Shown in pieces: positions 1-6,437 of a stretch of 10,702 nucleotides of DNA; the stretch's first letter is position 1; the number at the start of each line of letters is the position of its first letter. Made by a program: the position numbers and the translations under genes. Source of the stretch: DAOUKH01 sp034421515 (lineage in GTDB: Bacteria; Chloroflexota; Dehalococcoidia; SHYB01); assembly GCA_034421515.1 (NCBI GenBank), contig DAOUKH010000001.1:1-10702 (forward strand), written 5' to 3'. The notes beneath the pieces were generated by a model. It had not been told where the DNA came from. It saw nothing but the letters and a program-made list of their open reading frames with translations, and did no database searches.

Positions 1-307
1 CGTAGCAGTCGTGCGCCTTGGCCATCTCGCCGACGGCGCCGGTGAAGGGGCCGGGGACCAGCTCGGCGCAGCGGCGGTAGGCGAGGGCGAACTCGTTGTA
101 GTCGTCGTCGGTGGAGGGCTTGACGTAACCCTGGTTGATGAGCTCGGGGAAGACGACGAGGTCGGCGCCGCCTCTCGATGCGATCTCGTCGAAGGCGCGG
201 CTCATACGGTCGAGGTTGGCCTTGGGGTCGAGCCAGTCCACGGCCATTTGGACCGCGGCGGCGCGGACTTCGGGCTTGGGCCGGATTTCGGTGGAGGCGG
301 CGCCCAT
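1..307 (-). CDS. Nitrilase-family carbon-nitrogen hydrolase, N-terminal part (cut by window edge)
   Basis: I translated the minus strand directly. From the ATG at 307-305 the frame stays open to base 1, giving 102 codons of a protein that continues outside the window. The segment AAAVQMAVDWLDPKANLDRM followed by GGADLVVFPEL is the typical start of the nitrilase superfamily. Glu55 in VVFPEL corresponds to the catalytic Glu of the Glu-Lys-Cys triad; the Lys and Cys lie beyond the edge. Family members hydrolyse nitriles, amides or N-carbamoyl compounds in the cytoplasm, and the substrate cannot be told from this fragment. The start lies one base after the TAG of the upstream amidohydrolase (TAG-C-ATG), so the two are almost certainly co-transcribed and translationally coupled. 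An amidohydrolase/C-N hydrolase pair suggests sequential breakage of C-N bonds, which is inference. The family call is firm; the function is not. Confidence 0.85.
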   Translation of the reverse strand, partial: MGAASTEIRPKPEVRAAAVQMAVDWLDPKANLDRMSRAFDEIASRGGADLVVFPELINQGYVKPSTDDDYNEFALAYRRCAELVPGPFTGAVGEMAKAHDCY

Positions 308-308
308 G

Positions 309-1409
309 CTATGCCGCCTTGTCGCGCAGGCCGTAGAGGTCGGCTGCGGTGGTGTAGGTGACGCGTTCGATGAGGGCCTCGTCGTGGCCCTCGAAGGCCT
401 CGCGTATTTCCTCGGCCGAGCGGGGGAAGGTGCTGTCGGGGTGGGGGTAGTCGGAGGCCCACATGACGTTGTCCTCGCCGATCTCGGGGATGATGCGGAC
501 GCCGAAGCGGTCCTCCTCGAAGGTGGCGTAGACCTGGCGGGCGAAGATCTCGCTGGGCTTCAACTCAAGCCGGTAGTCCTTGGCGTTCGGAGTGTGCTTG
601 GTGAATTCGAGGTCCATGCGTTCGAGCATGTAGGGGATCCAGCCGAGGCCGGACTCGCCGAGGACGAGCTTCATCTTGGGGTGGCGTTCGAGTGAGCCGG
701 AGAAGGTCATGAGGGCGAGGGCTTCGTCCAACTGGAGCGGGACCGCGGCGGCGAAGGCGGCGAACTCCCATCCCTGCACCACGGGCTTGGACGAGTGCAT
801 GCCGCCACCGAGGTGGAAGCTCAAGGGAAGGCCGACGCTCTCGGCCGCCGCCCAGAGATGGTCCCACTCGGGATCGCAGACCCGTGAGGAGGCGTCGAAG
901 TAGCTGACGACCGCGCCCTTGTGGCCGATGGAGGCGGCGCGTTCGAGCTCGGCGGCGGCGGCCTCTGGCGATTCCGTGGGGAGGTAGGCGAGCAGGCAGA
1001 GGCGGGCGGGGTCGTAGCCGTTGAACTCGGCGCCCCAGTCGTTGTAGGCGCGCAGGCAGGCGGTCTTGAAGCCGGCCTCGCTCAATTTGAAGCCGAAGGG
1101 CGGGCCGTAGATCACCTGGGCGTGGACGCCGTCGAGGTCCATGTCTTGGAGGCGGAGGTGCGGCGTCGAGGCGCGGAAACCGTCGTCCTCGATGCCGGCG
1201 CGGGTGATCGCGCTCTGGACTCTCCCGGACATGGCGCCGCTGCGGCCGAGCTGTTCGCCGTCGACCTCCCAGAAGGTGCCCTCTTCCGTTTCGCGCACTT
1301 GGGGGGCGCGGCCTTGCCACGCCGCAGGGAGGCGCGCCGTCCAGAGGTCGCGCGGCAACGTGGTCATGTCCATGTGGTCATCGGCGGAGACGATCTTGCG
1401 CACACCCAT
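309..1409 (-). CDS. Amidohydrolase-2 family metal-dependent hydrolase
   Basis: The 366-residue protein looks like a COG2159/amidohydrolase-2 TIM-barrel hydrolase or decarboxylase. At the N-terminus SADDHMDM (residues 8-15) stands where the family has its first metal-binding strand, with Asp-x-His in place of the more familiar His-x-His. His199 in LSFHLGGG is a candidate second ligand. VLGESGLGWIPYMLERMD (249-266) and ASDYPHPDSTFPRS (318-331) are family signatures; Asp320 is the likely C-terminal metal ligand. Family members hydrolyse C-N or C-O bonds or decarboxylate aromatic or enol acids, and this substrate is unknown. The ATG at 1409-1407 is supported by a strong Shine-Dalgarno GAGGAGG at 1417-1423, seven bases upstream, and by a TATAAT box on the same strand at 1460-1465. 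It is the first gene of a leftward unit whose next member is the nitrilase-family gene. Length is normal for the family. Confidence 0.88.
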   Translation of the reverse strand: MGVRKIVSADDHMDMTTLPRDLWTARLPAAWQGRAPQVRETEEGTFWEVDGEQLGRSGAMSGRVQSAITRAGIEDDGFRASTPHLRLQDMDLDGVHAQVIYGPPFGFKLSEAGFKTACLRAYNDWGAEFNGYDPARLCLLAYLPTESPEAAAAELERAASIGHKGAVVSYFDASSRVCDPEWDHLWAAAESVGLPLSFHLGGGMHSSKPVVQGWEFAAFAAAVPLQLDEALALMTFSGSLERHPKMKLVLGESGLGWIPYMLERMDLEFTKHTPNAKDYRLELKPSEIFARQVYATFEEDRFGVRIIPEIGEDNVMWASDYPHPDSTFPRSAEEIREAFEGHDEALIERVTYTTAADLYGLRDKAA

Positions 1410-1416
1410 CGGGGGG

Positions 1417-1423
1417 CCTCCTC
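1417..1423 (-). promoter_or_regulatory. Ribosome binding site of the amidohydrolase
   Basis: GAGGAGG on the minus strand lies seven bases before the ATG at 1409-1407. It is one of the strongest Shine-Dalgarno sequences in the window and fixes the start. Confidence 0.75.
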
Positions 1424-1459
1424 GGCGCGTCCATGCTGTTCTGCCGGTGTGTACGCGAC

Positions 1460-1465
1460 ATTATA
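1460..1465 (-). promoter_or_regulatory. Perfect TATAAT -10 box for the amidohydrolase/nitrilase unit
   Basis: The minus strand carries an exact TATAAT in otherwise very GC-rich DNA, about 50 bases upstream of the amidohydrolase ATG. This predicts a 5' leader of roughly 44 bases containing the GAGGAGG site. No recognisable -35 hexamer lies 16-18 bases further upstream and no TGn extension is present. The call rests on the box, its rarity in this composition and its position. Confidence 0.5.
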
Positions 1466-1507
1466 GTGACCGGATCGGCGAGAGGGGCCCGCGCGGCGGG
1501 CGGCTCT

Positions 1508-1516
1508 TGCTAAGAT
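1508..1516 (+). promoter_or_regulatory. Possible extended -10 element for the CoA-transferase operon
   Basis: TGCTAAGAT fits an extended -10 pattern (TGn plus TAAGAT, four of six matches to TATAAT). It ends 13 bases before the ATG of CoA-transferase A at 1530. If used, the leader would be only about 6-8 bases, making the mRNA nearly leaderless. That agrees with the absence of a Shine-Dalgarno sequence before this ATG. No -35 element is visible. The element is weak. Confidence 0.3.
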
Positions 1517-1529
1517 TGTCCTACCCGCC

Positions 1530-2771
1530 ATGCCCTCCTCAGCCCCCTCCCGGGAGCGCCCTGCGGGCGCCCTCGCGCCAGCCCCCTCGCAAGGTCCGCC
1601 GTTGAGCGGCGTGCGGGTGCTGGAGGTCTGCGATTCCATCGCGGGGGCGCATTGCGGCAAGCTGCTTGCCCACATGGGGGCCGAGGTCACCAAGATCGAG
1701 CCGCCGGAGGGTGATGCGGCCCGCGGTCACGGGGCCTTTGCCGGCGCGGCTCCGGACGCCGAGACGAGCGCGCTGTTCCTTCACTTGAACGCGAACAAGC
1801 GCTCGGTGACCTTGAACACCGGTTCGGCGACGGGACGGGCCATTCTCGACCGGCTCGCCGCGGCGTCGGACGTGCTGGTCTACGACGCGCCGGAGCTGTC
1901 CGATGCGGCGCCGGGCGCGGACGGTCTGGTGCGGGTCGCCATCACGCCGTTTGGGCTGGACGGGCCGAACGCCGGGTACCGGGCCAGCGACCTGACGTCG
2001 TTCGCGGCGGGCGGCGAGGCGTATACGCTGCCGGGCAATCTGTCGTACGAGCTTTTCCCAGAGCGTGGGCCCGTGCGCGCCGGGGGGTATCTGGCGGAGC
2101 ACGACGCGGGGGTGCTGGGCGCGGTGGCGGCACTGGCGGGGCTGCTGTCGCGGTCGCGGAACGGCGTGGGGGAGCGGGCCGACCTGTCGCAGCAGGAGGC
2201 GTCTATGGCGATGGCGCGGGAGACGCTCCAACGGTTCGCGGGCTACGACGAATGGATCGATTGGCGGCGGACCTACTTCTTCGGCGGCATCTTTCCCGCC
2301 GCCGACGGGCACGTGATCCTGTTCCCTCGCGAGGACCGCCACTGGGCGGCGCTGTGCGACGCGATGGGGCGACCCGACCTCGCCGCCGACCCCAGGTTCG
2401 CCACCTTCGACGAACGCCGCGCCCATCGCCCGGAGGTCAACGCGGTGATGCGGGCGTGGGCCGCGGGTCTGGAGAAGCGGACGGTCTACCACGAAGTGGC
2501 TTCGCGGGGCTGCCCAGCGGCACTCTTCGCGGACGCGAGCGACGTGGCGTCGTCGCCGCAGCTTCGCGCCCGGAGCTTCTTCGAGGAGGTCGTTCACCTG
2601 AAGGCGGGAACGCTGGAATACACGGGGCAGGCCTACCGGCTGTCCCGGACGCCGCCGGTTGCGCCGCGCGCCGCGCCGCTGCTCGGTGAACATAACGCGG
2701 AGGTCTACTGCGACGGTCTCGGCTACTCCCGCCGCGACCTGACGGCCCTCCGGCGGGCGGGCGTGCTGTGA
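1530..2771 (+). CDS. Family III CoA-transferase (CaiB/BaiF), A-type, copy 1
   Basis: The 413-residue protein shows the family III layout: N-terminal LSGVRVLEVCDSIAGAHCGK (25-44), GAEVTKIEPPEGD (50-62), LNANKRSVTL (86-95), ITPFG (138-142), the active-site segment ADLSQQEA (217-224) and C-terminal PLLGEHNAEV (383-392). Asp218 aligns with the Asp that forms acyl anhydride and thioester intermediates in this family. Family members move CoA between carboxylic acids through an interlocked dimer. Two oddities are visible. The loop before the Asp reads GVGER rather than the usual GxGQ. The ENFxPG segment of B-type paralogues is missing, shortening the region between SDVLV and TPFG by about nine residues relative to gene B. 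The Ala/Pro-rich start beginning MPS also occurs in gene C, which supports this ATG; a TTG at codon 25 is the alternative. It overlaps gene B by four bases. Confidence 0.9.
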   Translation: MPSSAPSRERPAGALAPAPSQGPPLSGVRVLEVCDSIAGAHCGKLLAHMGAEVTKIEPPEGDAARGHGAFAGAAPDAETSALFLHLNANKRSVTLNTGSATGRAILDRLAAASDVLVYDAPELSDAAPGADGLVRVAITPFGLDGPNAGYRASDLTSFAAGGEAYTLPGNLSYELFPERGPVRAGGYLAEHDAGVLGAVAALAGLLSRSRNGVGERADLSQQEASMAMARETLQRFAGYDEWIDWRRTYFFGGIFPAADGHVILFPREDRHWAALCDAMGRPDLAADPRFATFDERRAHRPEVNAVMRAWAAGLEKRTVYHEVASRGCPAALFADASDVASSPQLRARSFFEEVVHLKAGTLEYTGQAYRLSRTPPVAPRAAPLLGEHNAEVYCDGLGYSRRDLTALRRAGVL

Positions 2772-3982
2772 GCGGCGTGCCGCGCGCCGCGCCCCTGAGC
2801 GGCGTCCGCGTCCTGGACTTCACCTGGAACCTGGCGGGGCCGTACTGCTCGCTGCAGCTTGCGCTGCTTGGCGCCGAGGTCATCAAGGTGGAGACAGCTA
2901 CGAACCTCGATGGGATGCGCCGCGGCCAGTACGCCATCGACCTCGACCCTGACGCCTCGCCGACGTTCAACAGCGTCAACCTGAATAAGCTCGGCCTCCG
3001 GCTGAACCTGAAGCGCGCCGGCGGCGTGGAGACGATCGAATCGCTGGCGGCGGTCAGCGACGTGCTCGTGGAGAACTTCCGCACCGGCGTCCTCGACCGC
3101 ATGGGGATCGGCTACGAGGCGCTGCGGCGGCACAACCCGACGATCATCGTGGCGTCGAGCTCGGCGTTCGGGGGCAGCGGGCCGGAGAGCGCGTATCCGG
3201 GCTATGCGTCGGTCTTCAACGCGAGCGGCGGTCTGGGGAGCCTGACGGGCTATGAGGACGGCCCGCCGGTCGAGCTTCGTGATTCCATCGACCTGCGAGT
3301 GGGGGCGGCGCTTGCCTACGCCGTCCTCTGTGCGCTGTGGCACCGGGAGCGGACCGGCGAGGGGCAGTACATCGACCTGTCGTCCGTCGAGGCCATCGCG
3401 GCGCTGGCGGGGAGCGCGGTCTTCGAGCACCTGATGACGGGAGCGGTCCCCACACGGGTGGGCAACCGTGACGCGCGGCACGCTCCCCACGGCCTCTACC
3501 GTTGCCGCGGCGACGACTGGATTGCGATCTCGGTGGGCTCCGACGCGGAGTTCCGCAGCCTGTGCGGCGTGATGGGGCGTCCTGGCCTGGCGAGTGATCC
3601 TCGTTTCGCCGATGGTTACCGGCGTCTTCGCCACGCCGCTGAGCTTGACGCCGTGTTGGAAGCCTGGACGCGGCGGCGGGCGGCCTCTGCCCTGACGGAA
3701 ACGTTACAGCACGCCGGGGTCGCGGCCTATCCCGCAGCAAGCGGCGAGATGCTCTTGAACGATGGGCATGTGCGGGCACGGGGAGCTTGGCAAGAGGTGG
3801 AGCACCCCAAGATGGGGCGGCGCGCGGTGCAGGGACTCGCCTGGCGCTCGACGCCGGACGGCCCGCCGGAGGCGCGGCCCGCTCCCTTGCTCGGTGAGCA
3901 CAACGGCTATATCCTCGGCGGCGTGCTCGGCCTTTCGAGCGGCGCGATCGGCGCGCTCACTGAGGCCGGCGCCTTCGAGTAG
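2768..3982 (+). CDS. Family III CoA-transferase (CaiB/BaiF), B-type, copy 1
   Basis: The 404-residue protein starts at a GTG that overlaps the TGA of gene A (GTGA), which predicts translational coupling and a fixed subunit ratio. Family III signatures in order are LSGVRVLDFTWNLAGPYCS (10-28), GAEVIKVE (35-42), VENFRTGVLDRMGIGYEALR (101-120), GYEDG (161-165), GEGQYIDLSSVEA (197-209) with catalytic Asp203, and PLLGEHN near the C-terminus. Unlike A and C, it keeps both the ENFxxG loop and GEGQ, so it looks like the conventional catalytic subunit. Its closest relative in the window is gene D: both share GYEDG, APHGxY, FADxYRRLRH, GVAA(Y/F)P and RGAWxEVEHP-like stretches. Paired family III genes such as BbsE/BbsF and SmtA/SmtB form heteromers, so A plus B is a plausible single enzyme. 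The substrate is unknown; a dicarboxylic or aryl acid is possible. Confidence 0.9.
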   Translation: MSGVPRAAPLSGVRVLDFTWNLAGPYCSLQLALLGAEVIKVETATNLDGMRRGQYAIDLDPDASPTFNSVNLNKLGLRLNLKRAGGVETIESLAAVSDVLVENFRTGVLDRMGIGYEALRRHNPTIIVASSSAFGGSGPESAYPGYASVFNASGGLGSLTGYEDGPPVELRDSIDLRVGAALAYAVLCALWHRERTGEGQYIDLSSVEAIAALAGSAVFEHLMTGAVPTRVGNRDARHAPHGLYRCRGDDWIAISVGSDAEFRSLCGVMGRPGLASDPRFADGYRRLRHAAELDAVLEAWTRRRAASALTETLQHAGVAAYPAASGEMLLNDGHVRARGAWQEVEHPKMGRRAVQGLAWRSTPDGPPEARPAPLLGEHNGYILGGVLGLSSGAIGALTEAGAFE

Positions 3983-3986
3983 GCCC

Positions 3987-5192
3987 ATGCCGTCAGAGCG
4001 ACCCCGCCCCGCGTCCGCGCCGCCGGGCCCGCTGGCCGGGGTCGCCGTCATCGAGATTGCCGATGGTGTCGCGGGCGCGTTCTGCTCGCGGACGCTCGCC
4101 GATCTCGGGGCCGACACGATCAAGGTCGAGCCGCCGGAGGGCGACGCGCTCCGGTCGCACGGCCCCTTCCCCGGCGACGCGCCGGACCCCGAGTCGGGCG
4201 GCCTCTTCCGCTTTCTTAACGCCAACAAGCGGGCGGTGACTATTGACGTCACGACGGCGACGGGAGCGGCGCTGTTGAACCGGCTGCTGGATGGGGCCGA
4301 CGTGCTAGTAACGGAGGGTAGCGTCCGGCGGGCGCTCGATCTGGACGCAATGCGCGCACGGTTGCCGAGCTTGGTCGCGGCGTCGGTCACGCCGTTCGGC
4401 GAGACCGGCCCGTACCGGGACTACGCGGCCTACGACATCAACATCAGCGCCGCGGGCGGGCTGAGCTTTGGCACCGGTTTCCCCGACCGCGAGCCGCTGA
4501 CGATTCCGTTGCAGCAGAATGCCTACCTCGGCGGGTTCGCGGCGGCGCTTGCGGTGGTCACGGCCTTGCAGGCGCGGGACCGGGACGGCGAAGGGCAGCT
4601 CGTCGACACCGCCGTCGCGGAGGCGCCGGCCCTGCTCCTCAACGGCTACCACCTGCCGACGTATATCTACAAGGGGATTCCGGGCCGCCGCTGGGGCAAC
4701 CGCATGAGCCTGGGTCTCTTTCCCAACTGCGTGCTACCCGCACTCGACGGTCACATTTGCATCGACGCGCCGCAACTGGCGCAGTACCGGCGCTTCCTGG
4801 AGGTGCTGGGGGACCAGCCGTGGTACTCGGAGCCGCGCTACCGGAACCGGCGAGCCATGTCGGAGGAGTACCCGGAGGAGGCGGAGGCGCTGATCGCGCC
4901 CTGGTTCGCGGAGCGCACCAAGGAGGACATCTTCGAGACGACGCGGACGCGGCGGATTCCGTGCGTCCCGGTCAAGACCATCGGCGAGGCCGTCGCCGAC
5001 CCGCACCTTGGCGAGCGAGACTTCTGGCAGACGATTGACGGTGAGCTTTACCCCGGTCCACCGTACCGGTTCTCGGAAAGCCCCTGGCGGCTCGACCGAC
5101 CCGCGCCGCGTTTGGGAGAGCACAACGGCGAGGTGCTGCGAGACCGGCTTGGGCTCGACCTCGCCGGACTGCGCCGGGCGGGGGTGGTGTGA
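3987..5192 (+). CDS. Family III CoA-transferase (CaiB/BaiF), A-type, copy 2
   Basis: I chose the ATG at 3987, four bases after the TAG of gene B. The frame stays open upstream to 3762, but that stretch overlaps gene B and lacks family sequence. The resulting 401-residue protein has LAGVAVIEIADGVAGAFCS (16-34), a KVEPPEGDALRSHGPF stretch, FLNANKRAVTI (76-86), VTPFGETGPY (134-143), GEGQLVDTAVAEA (201-213) with catalytic Asp207, and RLGEHNGEVL near the end. It matches gene A rather than its neighbours: the same EPPEGDA, HGxFxG, APDxE, FLxxNANKR and LxxLRRAGV stretches, and the same lack of the ENFxPG loop. It therefore looks like a duplicate of A that has kept a standard active-site loop. Its stop overlaps the GTG of gene D by four bases, mirroring A/B. 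It is likely the partner subunit of D. Confidence 0.9.
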   Translation: MPSERPRPASAPPGPLAGVAVIEIADGVAGAFCSRTLADLGADTIKVEPPEGDALRSHGPFPGDAPDPESGGLFRFLNANKRAVTIDVTTATGAALLNRLLDGADVLVTEGSVRRALDLDAMRARLPSLVAASVTPFGETGPYRDYAAYDINISAAGGLSFGTGFPDREPLTIPLQQNAYLGGFAAALAVVTALQARDRDGEGQLVDTAVAEAPALLLNGYHLPTYIYKGIPGRRWGNRMSLGLFPNCVLPALDGHICIDAPQLAQYRRFLEVLGDQPWYSEPRYRNRRAMSEEYPEEAEALIAPWFAERTKEDIFETTRTRRIPCVPVKTIGEAVADPHLGERDFWQTIDGELYPGPPYRFSESPWRLDRPAPRLGEHNGEVLRDRLGLDLAGLRRAGVV

Positions 5193-6436
5193 AGATGGAT
5201 GCGCTCGCGGGCTACCGGGTGGTCGACCTGGGGAGCGCGTGGGCGGCGCCGATGGCGGCACACCTGCTCGCCGACATGGGCGCCGAGGTCATCAAGGTCG
5301 AGAGCCGGGCGAAGATGGACGGGATGCGACTGGGCCGGCCGATGATTGGGGAGGACGCGGCGGGCGGCGACGAAGGGCGTTGGCCGGAGCTGCAGCCGGT
5401 GTTCCACGGTCTCAACCGCAACAAACAGAGCGTGACGCTGAACCTGAAGGAGCCGGAAGGGATCGACCTGCTGCGTGGCCTCATCGCGCGCTCCGACGTG
5501 GTGATCGACAACTTCTCGCCGGGCGTCATGGACCGGCTGGGCCTCGACTACGGAAGCCTGCGCCGGCTCCGTCCCGACATCGTGGTCGTGGCGATGCCGG
5601 CGGCGGGGAACAGCGGGCCGCTGCGGGATGTGATCGCCTACGCACCGATCGTGCTGGCGCTGTCGGGGCTGATGAGCCTGGTGGGCTACGAGGACGGCGC
5701 CTTGGTCGGCGAGTTGCAGTCGGCGTGGAGCGACGCCGTCGCCGGGCTGCACGCGGCGATGGCGGCGGCCGCGGCGCTGCGCCACCGAACGCGCACGGGC
5801 CGGGGTCAGTACATCGAGGCGGCGCAACTAGAGAGCACGGTGTCGTGGCTCGGCGAGGCGGTGATGGACGTTGCCATGAACGGGCGCACGCCGGCGCCCA
5901 TCGGCAACACGGGGGTCGGCGTGGCGCCCCACGGCGTCTATCCGTGCGCGGGCGGCGACCGGTGGATCAGCATCGCGGTGGGCTCGGAAGAGGAGTGGGG
6001 CGGTCTGTGCGATGCGGCGCGCCGCCTTGGGTCGGCGCCGTGGACGCGGGACCGGCGGTTCGCCGATTCCTACCGCCGGTTGCGTCACCGCGAGGCGTTG
6101 GACGAAGCCCTGCGCGGGTGGACTGTTGGCTTCGACGCCGAGGAACTCACGGCGGCGCTTCAGGCTGAGGGCGTGGCGGCTTTCCCGGTGATGAACATCG
6201 AGGACCAGTTTCTCGACCCGCACTTCCGCGAGCGCGGAGCCTGGGTCGAGATCGAGCACCCGATGGCCGGGGCCGAGTGGCTCTACGGCGTGGCGTGGCG
6301 GCTGTCGCGGACACCGGGGCGCATCGCGTCGCCGGCGCCGCTGCTGGGCCAGCACAACGAGCGCGTCCTCGGCGGGCTGCTCGGCACGCCGGCGCAGGAG
6401 CTAGCGCGGCTGGAAGCGTCGGGGGCGGTTTCCTGA
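5189..6436 (+). CDS. Family III CoA-transferase (CaiB/BaiF), B-type, copy 2, with Glu at the catalytic Asp position
   Basis: The 415-residue protein is a clear family III member: LAGYRVVDLGSAWAAPMAAH (6-25), GAEVIKVES (31-39), LNRNKQSVTLNL (75-86), VIDNFSPGVMDRLGLDYGSLR (105-125), GYEDG (166-170) and PLLGQHN near the C-terminus. The active-site loop reads RGQYIEAAQLES, so Glu210 (codon GAG at 5816-5818) stands where the other four family III proteins in this window have Asp. This may abolish or alter covalent catalysis, leaving D as a structural or substrate-binding subunit beside the intact subunit C. I chose the GTG that overlaps the TGA of gene C, matching the A/B junction; the ATG at 5195 is an equally possible start. 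The gene ends one base before the stop of the convergent lipoprotein gene, with no room for a terminator. Confidence 0.88.
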   Translation: MKMDALAGYRVVDLGSAWAAPMAAHLLADMGAEVIKVESRAKMDGMRLGRPMIGEDAAGGDEGRWPELQPVFHGLNRNKQSVTLNLKEPEGIDLLRGLIARSDVVIDNFSPGVMDRLGLDYGSLRRLRPDIVVVAMPAAGNSGPLRDVIAYAPIVLALSGLMSLVGYEDGALVGELQSAWSDAVAGLHAAMAAAAALRHRTRTGRGQYIEAAQLESTVSWLGEAVMDVAMNGRTPAPIGNTGVGVAPHGVYPCAGGDRWISIAVGSEEEWGGLCDAARRLGSAPWTRDRRFADSYRRLRHREALDEALRGWTVGFDAEELTAALQAEGVAAFPVMNIEDQFLDPHFRERGAWVEIEHPMAGAEWLYGVAWRLSRTPGRIASPAPLLGQHNERVLGGLLGTPAQELARLEASGAVS

Positions 6437-6437
6437 C

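Noticed and set aside
1488..1500. CCCGC-GCG-GCGGG inverted repeat in the first divergent region
   Set aside because: It consists only of G and C in GC-rich DNA and is short, so chance symmetry is likely.
1539..2693. Long minus-strand open frame opposite CoA-transferase A
   Set aside because: It is Arg/Pro-rich with no family motif and mirrors a real gene. High GC content makes stop codons rare in opposite frames.
3762..3986. N-terminal extension of CoA-transferase C reaching into gene B
   Set aside because: It would overlap gene B by 221 bases and add 75 Arg/Ser-rich residues unlike the family. The ATG at 3987 gives normal length and an MPS start like gene A.
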